A stretch of 64,000 nucleotides of DNA from Echinarachnius parma (GCA_037951105.1 JBAMJV010002034.1:1-64000), one strand, 5' to 3'; shown: positions 39,101 through 47,133, counted from the stretch's first letter. Translations and numbers: made by a program. The notes: generated from the sequence alone by a model not told the origin.

Positions 39101-40545
39101 AGTGCTGATGTTAAAACAAAACGACACTGGACATGCTTTGGTACTTGATGCACGACAGTAACAATATAATTATACTGCTAATAATAATTATCATAATATG
39201 AATGATAATAATAATGTTATTATAACATAACAAACAACGACAATAGTAATAATCATTTATATTAATATTAATAATATAAGTGCTAAGAATACTACGAATA
39301 ATATCATCACTTGTAGGCCTATAATAATATTAAGAATGAAAATATACCCGCTTTGCATACATGTGGCGCCACCTAACATAGAGAAAATGATATACATTAA
39401 GTAGCAGAAGACCAGAAAATATGTAATTTATAATGTGTGAACGTTTTGCCGTACATGTACATGTGCATATTATATTTCTTAATGTTTGTCTATCTGTTTT
39501 TATGTTCACATATAAGATATTTGGGTATATTCAAACACACTCCAACTACGCCACTGAATGAAGCTAAAACACCCCTTGAAAACATTGTGGGTACGACTAT
39601 GATGTGGACAGGTGTTGATCTTGATTACTGTGATAATGGATGTGACTATGGTGCATGGGATGATGGTTATTATATTATTAATGGTGATGTAAAATGTAAG
39701 GAAAAAACACCGTGAAAGCACGGGGCTAAAATCATGCGTGAATGGTGTGTGTCTGTGTCTCTATGTCAATTTTGTCAGCATCCAGGACGCAATATTATAC
39801 CGGTGACCAGTTATACAGTTATGAGAATTTAGGTCAATATGTTAATTATGATTATGATGACGATGATGATAACGATGGTGCTTACAGTTAGTAATTATGT
39901 TGATGATGGTGATGAAGATGACGTCGTTGATGATCAGGTGGTGGTGATGGTGATGATGATGACGATGATTATGATAGGCTATTTGTGATGATGATGTACA
40001 TTAAATGTTAATTTGTATGAAATGTATCAAATCATTATGACAAGTATGGTTTCATAACATATGTTAATTGAAAACAGTATCCCTTCATTATTAATTATAA
40101 TCATTATACTATTGTTATCATTTTCACCGTCGTTAGTACGTCGTCTATAATCATTAATGTAATGGTTGGTATAGTTGTTAGTGTTGTTATTATTAATATC
40201 ATCATTATCATCGCCATCATCATCAACAGCAGCAGCGGCATTAGTATAATTAATTGTAAGAAGAATTTGTATTTATTATTAAGGTTTTATAATTTGCACC
40301 CAAACGGAAAACATACCCAGTTCCCGGATGATAACTTCTGTGGATGATACGGCGATGGAGTATTTCCTGGGCTTATTTCTCGAGTACTTATACTCGTTGA
40401 TAACACGTCGGACCTCGTTTAGGACCTGTTGAGGAGAAGGTTCATCTGGACCCATTTTCCGCGAGGCCAGGAACCGGACTTGATGGACATTACCACCGTT
40501 CCTCTGTCTTGGCCCGTAGTCGCCATAATCCCCGTCGTAGTCCAT
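15833..40545 (-). CDS. PTB/PID-domain adaptor-like protein, five exons, 326 residues (gene-level entry)
   Basis: Spliced from exons 40317-40545, 18949-19112, 18433-18592, 16779-16915 and 15833-16123. All eight splice borders are GT-AG, every phase matches, and the sum is 981 bp (326 codons plus TAA). Residues about 20-145 form a phosphotyrosine-binding/PID fold: the N-terminal strand and long helix (VHQVRFLASRKMG, then SPQQVLNEVRRVINEY), the middle strands (KYSIAVSSTEVIIREL, TKFIHYCVHDEDYPNIF), the FAFVAWSQ and CFLSHIFYC strands, and the C-terminal helix ending ANGFQAAYKDYKQ. The remaining 180 residues are disordered: two copies of D-T/S-YSEYAP, then Arg/Pro/Gln-rich, then Tyr/Gly/Asp-rich, ending GYARDDMLF. 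PTB domains bind NPxY-type tails of membrane receptors; the ligand here cannot be told. The subfamily is not one I recognise. The start at 40545 is the first ATG with a good context in that exon; an upstream exon is possible because the frame stays open to an AG at 40566-40567. Confidence 0.82.
16779..16915 (-). CDS. PTB gene exon 4, residues 185-230
   Basis: Acceptor ACAAG at 16916-16920, donor GTAATT at 16773-16778. Phase 1 in, phase 0 out. Encodes DHHRRSYEAPAVMEREHYH followed by an Arg/Pro/Gln-rich run. A longer frame in another register (Pro/Ala-rich) fits neither neighbour phase. Confidence 0.8.
16930..17460. other. Intron between PTB exons 3 and 4, unannotated part
   Basis: No coding sequence or named repeat. 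17220-17440 is pyrimidine-rich and GC-richer than the flanks. Confidence 0.4.
17463..18236. repeat. Minisatellite of about 24-27 bp units in a PTB intron
   Basis: About 30 imperfect copies of a unit like CCTCTTGAGGAATTCCCCAAA. Most copies contain GAATTC and the small palindrome CTTGAG. Copies at the right end are shorter and more diverged (ACTCTTGAAGAG). The Gly/Asn/Ser-rich minus-strand frames here arise from the repeat and have no splice context. Confidence 0.93.
18433..18592 (-). CDS. PTB gene exon 3, residues 132-184
   Basis: Acceptor GTTCAG at 18593-18598, donor GTAAGC at 18427-18432. Phase 0 in, phase 1 out. It encodes the last PTB helix (ASFANGFQAAYKDYKQ) and then two YSEYAP repeats separated by a basic linker. 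Confidence 0.88.
18949..19112 (-). CDS. PTB gene exon 2, residues 77-131
   Basis: Acceptor CAACAG at 19113-19118, donor GTAAGC at 18943-18948. Phase 1 in, phase 0 out. Encodes the middle of the PTB domain from SFHDENIQTKFIHYC to CRDESEAANLK. The 5' part of this exon and its upstream intron border have been copied at least three times just upstream (see 19200-19660). Confidence 0.9.
19200..19660 (-). pseudogene. Three decaying tandem copies of PTB exon 2 and its acceptor
   Basis: Copies lie at about 19225-19390, 19410-19580 and 19583-19665, spaced about 192, 185 and 169 bp from each other and from the true exon. Each repeats the first 60-80 bp of exon 2 plus the intron border, and in the first also the following intron sequence (TGACAAAAAGCAATGGCTAA). 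Divergence rises with distance from the exon. The first copy keeps the CAG acceptor and the SFHDN start, then shifts frame and meets a stop. None can encode a PTB strand in frame. Confidence 0.88.
19850..19915 (-). mobile_element. tRNA-like SINE fragment
   Basis: Read on the minus strand it has a degenerate A box (TGGTTGAGCACTGGTCTAGC) and a B box near GGTCTCGGGTTCGGTTTCC, the layout of a tRNA-derived SINE head. No foldable tRNA or tail was recognised. Confidence 0.5.
21360..21500 (+). repeat. Minisatellite with TTTGCCCGAATATGA unit, plus hairpin tail
   Basis: Six or so units of about 21-27 bp based on TTGCCCGAATATGA, followed by a GGGGGCTGCAGCCCC hairpin at about 21505-21520. The same arrangement recurs at 30955-31170. 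Confidence 0.8.
22676..22875 (+). repeat. Imperfect tandem duplication
   Basis: GATTCTTTCAAA...GTAGCAAGGGTTCCAATGGG occurs at about 22678-22733 and again at 22803-22862. The spacer carries three GGGGTGCA units. Confidence 0.75.
23029..23057. repeat. Poly-G run followed by CCCC
   Basis: An almost pure run of about 20 G ending GTACCCCC. Comparable runs lie at 25260-25272 (C), 29626-29664 (G then C), 34802-34823 (G), 35004-35019 (C) and 47118-47133 (G). Confidence 0.9.
23979..24163. mobile_element. Foldback element with GGCCCC/AAGAAAGAGTTG ends
   Basis: The left end (GCCCCATTGAAGAAAGAGTTGC) is partly complementary to the right end (AACTCTTTCTGCAACGAGACC). The middle is itself palindromic around TTGCAATTAATGGCAAGTCAG and CTGACTTGCAATTAATTG. 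A partial copy of the right half lies at about 9043-9136. No coding capacity. Confidence 0.65.
24312..24535. mobile_element. GC-rich MITE with about 49-bp terminal inverted repeats
   Basis: Begins AAGCCCGGCGCAGACAGAG and ends with its complement CTCTGTCTGCGCCGGGCTT. The arms stay complementary, with one or two mismatches, for about 49 bp. The inner part repeats GAGTCGG/CCGACTC motifs. No target duplication could be fixed. It contrasts sharply with the AT-rich intron around it. Confidence 0.85.
27397..27774 (+). mobile_element. TTAA-flanked MITE, family D, copy 1
   Basis: A 378-bp element with TTAA at 27393-27396 and 27775-27778. Ends are AGGGATCTAGTAAC and GTTACTAAGTCCCT. No coding capacity. 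Other copies: 53755-54144 (same orientation), a partial inverted copy at about 45715-45905 and a fragment at about 38060-38170. Confidence 0.85.
28084..28965 (+). repeat. 12-bp minisatellite with higher-order structure
   Basis: About 70 degenerate copies of GAGTTGGGTGTC / GAGTTGGTTGAC. Because 12 is a multiple of three, a frame stays open for 88 codons as a four-residue repeat (ELGV, ELVD). Larger blocks of ten or so units also repeat (AGTTGGTTGA.ACGTTGGTAGC near 28350 and again near 28455). No start context, splice sites or homology support a gene. Confidence 0.93.
29085..29125. repeat. TTGTGGGAGG repeats and a G/C hairpin
   Basis: Three direct GGTTGTGGGA units run into GGGGGGTGTGCCCCCTCCC, which can fold as a hairpin. 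Similar G-rich hairpins recur at 29626-29664 and 61578-61663. Confidence 0.7.
29626..29664. repeat. Poly-G / poly-C hairpin
   Basis: About 13 G, CAAGCG, then about 19 C: a near-perfect short hairpin and G-quadruplex candidate. Run lengths may be unreliable in any assembly. Confidence 0.85.
30955..31170 (+). repeat. Second TTGCCCGAATATGACAT minisatellite with hairpin tail
   Basis: Seven or more units of TTGCC(C/A)GAATA(T/C)GACAT, followed by GGGCTGCAGCCCCC at about 31161, as at 21360-21520. The shared order of repeat then hairpin suggests copies of one mobile or duplicated module. Confidence 0.8.
31320..31645 (+). repeat. Tandem duplication, about 165-bp unit
   Basis: The block from ATTCACTTA.AAATATGTA to AATGATCAAGCCAATACAAA occurs at about 31325-31465 and 31490-31635 with few differences. 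Confidence 0.9.
33050..33205. repeat. TATC tetranucleotide microsatellite
   Basis: Long (ATCT)n runs with TATA interruptions. Translation frames across it (Ile/Tyr/Leu/Ser) are by-products. Confidence 0.95.
34802..34823. repeat. Poly-G run
   Basis: About 20 consecutive G. A poly-C run lies about 180 bp away at 35004-35019, so the pair could fold together. Confidence 0.85.
37065..37145 (-). mobile_element. tRNA-like SINE fragment
   Basis: On the minus strand a B-box-like GGTCGAGGGTTCGAAGC lies 50 bp after an A-box-like TGTGGTTGATTAATTCGGG. It is too diverged to be a tRNA gene. Confidence 0.45.
38181..38255 (+). mobile_element. tRNA-derived SINE head
   Basis: GTGGTGTGGAAAGATTGTAG ... GGTCCCGAGTTCGAATCC matches the head of the SINE at 48848-49203 read on its own strand (GTGGTGTGGCGAGATTGGTAG ... 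GGTCCCGAGTTCGAAACCC). The A and B boxes are recognisable. It abuts fragments of other elements. Confidence 0.65.
38322..38629. mobile_element. Foldback MITE family C, copy 1
   Basis: Terminal inverted repeats of about 35 bp starting GGGGGTGTTTCACAAAGATC and ending GATCTTTGTGAAACACCC. Non-coding centre. Copy 2 follows immediately (38632-38922). Further copies: 59758-60043 and 62343-62638. Confidence 0.88.
38632..38922. mobile_element. Foldback MITE family C, copy 2
   Basis: Same termini as copy 1, head to tail with it and only about two bases apart. The inner sequence is diverged but keeps TATGGAAAGCC and the AAGTTCAACTTA ends. Confidence 0.85.
39170..39330. repeat. AAT/ATA-rich simple sequence
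   Basis: Interrupted ATAATA/AATAAT runs. A related GAT-rich block follows at 39845-39990 and a TTA/ATC block at 40170-40240, all just downstream of PTB exon 1. Confidence 0.8.
40317..40545 (-). CDS. PTB gene exon 1, residues 1-76
   Basis: Begins at ATG 40545 (context GCGATGG) and ends with the donor GTATGT at 40311-40316, phase 1. Encodes an acidic/Tyr start (MDYDGDYGDYGP), then the first PTB strand and helix (VHQVRFLASRKMG, QQVLNEVRRVINEY) and the strand KYSIAVSSTEVIIREL. If an upstream exon exists, the acceptor would be the AG at 40566-40567, which has a weak pyrimidine tract. Confidence 0.85.
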
Positions 40546-40599
40546 CGCGCCTGGGTCTGGATTGTCTTTCGCCGGGACCAAAATCAAACCAGAAACTTA

Positions 40600-41600
40600 C
40601 AACAAAAAAAACACTTAATCTTAGATAATTATGGTCCAGTTGTATACTGTTTATATCACGCAAAATGTCCGTGTATTATTTCCTCTTTTGGCGTCGAACT
40701 CTCCAAAAAGTGGTTAGTAATGGCGTGGAAAGGCGCGTCAACAAGATAGAAGTCTAAACCTATGGTGCATTTCACTGAAGCAGCCCTTCTATTGTTGGTT
40801 CTAAAATAATATGATCACGGGAACAGATACATCCCTCGCATTTAGAAAACGTGCCGGGAAAAAGAAGGAAAAAAAACAGACTAGAAAAGTTTACGCCCTA
40901 ATCTCGATGCCTGAGCGATGACTGGTATAGCGGGGCGCCACCAAAAAAACACACACACCCACTTTACTGTGTGTGGTGGTATTCACTCAAACACGAACAC
41001 ACGCAATCCAGGTAGTTGTTACCTATTGGCACTTGTTGTGCATGTGTGTGCAAACGATTGTGTGTAATGGGACCTAAAGCTGCGCAGCACACACACACTG
41101 TGAAATCATGCGGACGAGAAAAAAAAATGGGTACCTTTTGAGCCGCTTTCGCATTACACTTTGCTATAGTACATTGTGTGACCCCTTTTCAGTACAGAAC
41201 GCCAGATCAGAAAGAAAAAAAATCCTTTTATATCAGAGGCGCACCAATATTACAATACCTGGCTCACGGTTCAAGGAACAAACTGAAGTACACAGAAGCC
41301 AGCCCACCTATTAGTTTTTGTCTGATGGTACGGCCTTTTCACATGCAAATCGAAAGAGATTATTGTTCATTATGGTGTGTGCTGGATTCGGTTTTTAGTG
41401 GCGGTGCATGAGGTTATGATCATTATTATGGCTTCAATGACAATTCAGCCTTCAGGGCCTGGAAAAGATTCGCTCCTTTTACGAATATTAACTTTTAAAA
41501 ATGCATAAATATGTATTTCAGACTGATCTCGGTCGAGTTCAGGGGAATTCATGCAGTACTATAAAGCTCGGTGGACCCGCCCATTACATGGCCCGCTTCC
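40600..41600. other. Between the PTB and BRCC3 genes, no gene seen
   Basis: Contains short CA/TG tracts at about 40950-41100 and otherwise unremarkable sequence. The PTB promoter, or a non-coding first exon, could lie here but nothing marks it. Confidence 0.35.
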
Positions 41601-41604
41601 TTAA

Positions 41605-42428
41605 AGGGTTAGTACAGCTCTGGTCAAACTGAATTTAAGTAATTAAAACTTGTAAGAAAGCATGAACAATTAATAGATATAACTCAACCATGAGTGAATT
41701 GTATACAAACATATGAATGGCGAAGTTAGAAAGCTGGGACCCGTTTCACCCGTCTTAACTGTCACGTCTTTGATATTAAACTTTCAACCTTTACTTTGTG
41801 ATCGGAACAAACGCCATCTGCATGTATGTCCGTAAATGAGTCACAGTCACGTGACAGTTAAGACCGTCTTAAACAACTAAGACCTTCCGTGAAACGGACT
41901 CCTGTTTTCCGCACTGAAAAGGGGGCGCCCTCTAGTCATGAAAGTTTCAACTTTCTATTTCTTATCAAAATTGTCAATGTGACGTTCTGTTGAAATAATG
42001 ATTCATTCAAACATACAGAGAAACTGACCAGAAATATATTGTGATTAAAAGAAGGCAAAGAAAATGGGATTCCGTTGGAATCCCATTTTCTTTGCCTTCT
42101 TTTAATCGAAATAATGATTCAATAGAGAGATCATCAAAAACAATTTAAAAGCCACTTTGGTATATTTTCGAAAATGTGAAGTCATTATAATACAAATATT
42201 TGTATTATTGTATTACTGTGTAAATGTTGGAGCCCAACCTTTATTCCAAACATCAATAATTATGGATATTTCAACTGTTTCTGAACCGATTTTGATATAA
42301 AAAAACAAAAACACGAAGAAGTTTATTTTGTCATGTACGTGCTTTGTGAAATGTTACACTTAGTTTATAATTCTCCACAAATAAATTATTTCGTGAAGTT
42401 GCACCTAAACTACAACTTTACTATACCT
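41605..42428 (+). mobile_element. Family A MITE copy interrupted by a 102-bp insertion
   Basis: Flanked by TTAA (41601-41604, 42429-42432). Starts AGGGTTAGTACAG, ends ACTATACCT. It keeps the family landmarks GAGGGCGC-like at 41930, GAGAGATCATCAA at 42124 and TTTCAACTGTTTCTG near 42270. It is broken at 42005/42108 by a snapback insert. Confidence 0.75.
42006..42107. mobile_element. 102-bp snapback insert with 14-bp target duplication
   Basis: GAAATAATGATTCA occurs at 41992-42005 and again at 42108-42121, directly flanking the insert. The insert ends in a perfect 31-bp inverted repeat (42043-42073 and 42077-42107) with only a GTT loop. The uninterrupted family A copy at 11190 shows the empty site (GAAATAATGATTAAATAG). 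Confidence 0.85.
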
Positions 42429-42501
42429 TTAAAGGATTAGCTCAGTTTTATTTTAATTTTCAAGTAAAGTTTTAAGTATTGGTACGTACATTTTGGTTAA
42501 A

Positions 42502-43140
42502 GGGATAGCTCAGTTTGGGTTTAGAGAGCGCTTCGAGAAATAATTTGAGAGGGGAGGTAATGACAAACTAAGTGTTAAAGGCATATAAGCGTGGGTTATT
42601 AGACACGTGGATCCATCTTGCGCACTTTTACGCACGGTACGTAATCCCCATTGGCTCAGTTATAAGTAGCGATCGCAAACTGTCCCCACTTCCGAATACC
42701 CGAGTAAAAAATGCATTAAAAATAGTCGCGTTCGGAATGTTTGTACTAGTCGAATGGAGATCCATCAGAGATGTTTACGAGCGAAAATATCACGTAACAC
42801 GCTTAACCGCAAATACTTCAAAGCGCCGCTGTTTGATGTCTTAGGTGACAGCGTGAGAAATTCTTGCTGCATGCAATTTCATAAGAAGGCCCGTGTTCAG
42901 ATACTTCGAAGCACCGCTCTTCGATCGATCCAACACATATCGTGAGTTTACCTCGAGAGATTACGGTGGAGTCGAGTTGGAATTTGCTGACTACCCTTTA
43001 TAACCCACGCATATATGCCTTTAAGTTTGAAGGAGCACACGATTTAAACTGAATTGTTTGATGAAAAGCGGTTTAGAAACCATTCTAATATATCCGATCG
43101 GAAAGGATGTTGCCGGTGTGATAGGGATAAGTGTCAAGCT
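42502..43140 (-). mobile_element. Family A MITE, inverted copy split by a younger TTAA element
   Basis: Starts after TTAA with AGGGATAGCTCAGTTTGGG and GAGAGCGCTTCG. At 42575 it is interrupted by the family J element, and resumes at 43021 with GTTTGAAGGAGCAC. The same region of copy 2 at 11955 reads across without a break. Confidence 0.7.
42579..43020. mobile_element. TTAA-flanked MITE, family J
   Basis: 442 bp with TTAA at 42575-42578 and 43021-43024. The terminal inverted repeats begin AGGCATATAAGCGTGGGTTA and end TAACCCACGCATATATGCCT. The interior is CpG-richer than its surroundings. Its frames (for example at 42572-42844) have no homology that I recognise and are not called as genes. Confidence 0.9.
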
Positions 43141-43634
43141 AGGAATAATTGGCAGTGACGCCATTCGGACAGTTTAAAAATTATATTTTTGTCCGTTTTC
43201 GAGCCTTCATACACATACACACTCAAACACAAACATACACACATACACACGGGCAATCAATTCACTAATACTACACACTTAGCTCATTCATGACGTCACA
43301 CTGACGCGGATGACGTCACTCATACAATATAAACGTTTTTTTTTTTGTAAATTCAATACAAATGAACTTGAATAAATAAACATTGAACTAATATGCCACG
43401 AAACGTTGTTTTTACACGTGACACACACACAAACACATTTACGGAGTGATTTTGAAAGATATCCCTTGAATAAATTTGCCCTGGACACATGAACACTTGT
43501 CCCTGCCACACCGGACCAACTTTTATTCATTAATTTACGAAAATATCTAAAAATCCTATACATATTTTTGAAAATATGATAAAATCGTTTTTTAACTTGT
43601 TTTCTATGATCTTTCTATTGAATATTTATTTTAA

Positions 43635-43792
43635 AGGTAGTTCAGATTCGTCAAATCAGATGCGCGGCGCCATTTTGCGTACGCGTTGCGCACGATGCGT
43701 AATGCACGTTAGCTCAGTGTCATGCGGTGCGCGCAAACTAGCCTAGTTCAAAATGGCGACCCGCTGTGTAGCATCCCCACGCTTGATGACCT
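43635..43792 (+). mobile_element. 158-bp GC-rich TTAA element, copy 1
   Basis: TTAA at 43631-43634 and 43793-43796. Starts AGGTAGTTCAGATTCG, ends CTTGATGACCT. A copy of exactly the same length lies in reverse at 56627-56784. It has many CpG/GCGC words (CGCGGCGCC, GTGCGCGC) and two AAAATGGCG/ATGGCGCC-like words. No terminal inverted repeat beyond AGG/CCT. Confidence 0.92.
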
Positions 43793-43849
43793 TTAACCAA
43801 ATATATTACCACACATGTTTTGATAAAATTACATTTTAGCATTTTTATT

Positions 43850-44065
43850 TTATTTTTTTTAATCATCGAATATTTCTGGTCCCCAGATTTATTCCGATGG
43901 GATATATTTATTGATATTTCAGCCGTTTCTGAACCAATTTTGATCAAATAAAGTTTATTCTGCTAAAATGTATTAAAATTGTATTCTCTTTCAAATTTTA
44001 CACTCGGTTTTTCATTATCTCACAAAAAAAATTGTGCAGCGCCCTCTATACCAAAACTTAACTAC
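43850..44065 (+). mobile_element. Family A MITE fragment
   Basis: Right half of family A, from TATTTCTGGTCCCCAG through TTTCAGCCGTTTCTGAACC to GCGCCCTCTATACCAAAAC and ACCCCT-TTAA. Confidence 0.8.
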
Positions 44066-44238
44066 CCCTTTAACTTATGGATATTTCAGCTGTTTCTGAA
44101 CCGATTTTGATCAAATAAAGTTGATTATGTCATTAAAGTGTGTGCTCTTTCAAATATAACACTCGTTTTGTCATTACCTCATGAAACAAACAGTGCTTGA
44201 AGCGCCCTCTATACAAAAACTGAACTATCCATTTAACC
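44066..44238 (+). mobile_element. Family A MITE fragment, tandem with the previous one
   Basis: A second right-half fragment (TTTCAGCTGTTTCTGAACCG ... GCGCCCTCTATACAAAAACT) joined directly behind the first. Confidence 0.8.
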
Positions 44239-44427
44239 CAAATAAATTGATATTTGGTTTGTGAATTTCAAGTACTGTAGGCCTTCAATCACGAAATACG
44301 ATAATGGGTTTGCAGATGATTAGACTAATTAAACGGTCGCAGTGACCGTTTATCATTTCGTGCTCTAACAATCAGAATAATTCCATCAAAAGATATTTCC
44401 AAGTCATTATCTTCCCAGACTAATTAT

Positions 44428-44970
44428 TAATGGGATAGTATACAGTTTTTGGTCAAACTAAATTTGAGTAACCAAAACCTGCACCATAACATTGCAAGTT
44501 ATAACCTCACAATGCTTGAAACGTATACAATAAAATACAAAAACTAAGTTTAAAAAAAGAAAAAAGATTTCATTAAAACAGAGCCGTTAAAACTCAAGAG
44601 GGCGCTCTCTAAAAACTAATTATTTAAACCATTTAAAATAAAAAAATTGTGCATGTAATGTTTTGTAAAAAATAGTGATTAAAGATAGGTCATCATTTCA
44701 ACAACTATTTAAAAACCTATCTTGACAATTTTTGAAAAAAAGTGTAAGCATTTTATATATTTGTTCAAAAGTATCGAATAAATCTGGGGCCCCAGATGTA
44801 TTCCCGAATGGATATATTTATTGATATTTCAGCTGTTTCTGAACCGATTTTGATAAAATAAAGTTTATTCTGTCATTCAAATTTGACACTCAGTTTTTCA
44901 TGACCTCACAACAAACTTTTTCATGCAGCGCCCTCTATAGCCCTCTATACCAAAACTTAACTACCCCTTT
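44428..44970 (+). mobile_element. Family A MITE, near full-length copy
   Basis: Starts near GGGATAGTATACAGTTTTTGG and ends CTACCCCT followed by TTAA at 44970-44973. It keeps GAGGGCGCTCTCT and the TTTCAGCTGTTTCTGAACC block. AGCCCTCTAT is duplicated near its right end. Confidence 0.8.
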
Positions 44971-44999
44971 AAATGTTTTTTTTTGTTTCTTTGTTTCTT

Positions 45000-45700
45000 T
45001 GTTTCTTTTTTAAATTTTGGCTTGCGAAATGTGTATTTATACCTGTATGACCGAAAACAAATCTTCATTGGAACATTTCATTTCTTTTCAAAGATAATAA
45101 TACGAGTTACAACAAAATGGATAATTATATAAAACACAAATTATATGCATTTAAATGTTGATATTGTAACAAAAACATTATAGAAAAAAGATACTTATAA
45201 ATGAGTTAAAGGGAATAGGCTGGAGCCAATACGTGTATAAACAAAAAAGCAGGTCGCCGTTATAACAGACGGTCAACCGAGCTAAAATATAATGAGTTGT
45301 AAATATTCAATTTGGCAAAGTAATCAAGAGTGGGGCCATTATACTCAAATAATGACTATTTAAATTAAATATATATAATGTCAGTTCAATTAAAAAATTA
45401 TAAGATTAGCATGTAAAACAACACAAGTCTCAAGTAAAGCTAGTACATAGAGGATAATGGCCACGAGGGAGAGAGATAGCAATGATGTCATATAGTATAT
45501 CACACATAATTATGATTTGACATAAACAATACAAAATATAATAATTAGGGGAATTTGCACCTCAGTCACATTTTCATGGAGGAAGTCAGATGCGTGATGA
45601 GAGGTGAATAGTGGCCACCTATCTATAACAGCCAACCTGCTTACAGTGGCCATCAAAAGAGTTACCCTGGAGAGAAAAACAATAAGAAACTTACTGTCTA
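45000..45700. other. AT-rich intergenic, no feature seen
   Basis: A TTTGTTTCTTTGTTTC tract at about 44980-45010, otherwise no gene or repeat that I can name. Confidence 0.35.
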
Positions 45701-45714
45701 CGGGATAATTTCAA

Positions 45715-45905
45715 CCATGTACAAAGTAAGTGCACTGAGTTAGTGAATATCACTTTGCATTTTTGCTAATTTCTCGGCCCAAAAACATCCAATTAACGTG
45801 AATTTTTCACAAATTACTCTGTGGACATATCAGATATGTGCACCAATACACATTTTGTAATCACTCATCACTTTTTGCATTTGTCAACAAAGTTACTAAA
45901 TCCCT
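45715..45905 (-). mobile_element. Family D MITE, partial inverted copy
   Basis: Reverse of the first half of the element at 27397: CTCATCACTTTTTGCA ... CAACAAAGTTACTAAATCCCT, ending at TTAA. Confidence 0.75.
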
Positions 45906-45949
45906 TTAATATCCAGAAAAATTGGATCTCATATTTGGACAAGTTCTAC

Positions 45950-46430
45950 GTACGAACCTTGTATTCGCGCACTTTGCACCTATTATAGTATACGGTACCT
46001 CATTACTAATATTCAACTCTCACCTTAATTCTGGCTGCTAGCAAATTTCACCTATTTAATTCGGACAAGTAGGCCTACCTGATATTTGGGCAACTCGCAC
46101 CGATATGTTGGCAAATTTATCCTATATAACTTGGGCAAGTATCTGATATTCGGGCAACTCGCACCAATATTCTGGAAAATTTCACTAATAACTCGGGCAA
46201 GTACGTGATATCTATGCAACTATAGCACCCATATTCAGTCAAATGTCACCTATAACTCGGGCAAGTAGGCCTTCCTAATATTCGGGCAACTCTCACCCCT
46301 ATAAACTGGCAAATTTCACAGGTATAATTCGGGGAAGTACCTGATATTCGGGCAACCCGCACCTTTATATAATATATTCGGGCAAATTTCACCCGTATAA
46401 TTCGGACAAGTATACCTGAAATTCGCGTAC
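45950..46430 (+). repeat. Degenerate repeat array built on GATATTCGGGCAAC
   Basis: Seven or so loose units of 55-70 bp alternating CGGGCAAGTA, CTGATATTCGGGCAACTCGC and CTGGCAAATTTCACC. The core TTGCCCGAATAT (reverse strand) is the same as in the minisatellites at 21.4 and 31.0 kb. Confidence 0.8.
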
Positions 46431-47117
46431 CTTATAATGTACATCTCGATCACATTCTCACAAATGGCACGTCATAATTATTCGGCCATTGAAGAAAATT
46501 ATCAAATATTCGGACCAGATATACTACATTCTATAACTCCCGTAATACTGACAAATTTTACTCCTACGCTCATGCCTTTTCACGCCCAGTTTCCCAGCAT
46601 GTGAAAATAAATATAGAAAGGAGAACTATTCAATAGAGCAAATCACAGATTATCATCGAGTACAATCATTTGGAAATTTACTAAACTTGGGTTTGCCGCA
46701 CGGCATGCATGCATGCATGGCTAATTCACAAATAAGACACGATAAAATGGGTGTGACATGCAAAAATAAATATGTATATTATACACGTCACAAATGTCCT
46801 CATACTTATTGTCAATCGAGCAGATACAGATTATGCGTTCACCTTAATATAGAGATATCAAACATAGCAAACATATAGACTTTATTAACACTTTTTTCCT
46901 CTAAGTAGAACTTATACATTTTGTTATTTTTGCCTCAGTGACTGATAAAGATTCTGCTATAATATTAATATGATGATCGAAAGATTATGGTTCTCCATTG
47001 ATCCCCATAATAATTATAACATACATTTTTGTATATTTTAAATTGTTCATGTACATGTGATTCGTTAGTCTGTTAAAGTATCATTACTTGTTTTGTGTAT
47101 TGACAGGGCCGTTTTTT

Positions 47118-47133
47118 TTTGGGGGGGGGGGGG
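47118..47133. repeat. Poly-G run
   Basis: About 14 G following a T run, 270 bp upstream of the BRCC3 start codon. Confidence 0.85.

Larger units (their letters stand above)
19113..40316 (-). other. 21.2-kb intron splitting the PTB domain
   Basis: The phase-1 donor of exon 1 and acceptor of exon 2 join without a gap in the domain (...VIIREL-E-SFHDEN...), so I see no need for an exon in between. The intron holds exon debris, two minisatellites, several foldback elements, tRNA-like pieces, G/C homopolymer runs and microsatellites, described separately. Elsewhere (20000-21300, 24600-27000, 32200-32900, 33300-34800, 35000-37050) I see only AT-rich sequence without supportable features. Confidence 0.7.

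Noticed and set aside
42572-42945. Overlapping plus-strand frames as a gene
   Set aside because: They lie almost wholly within the family J MITE and cross its boundary.
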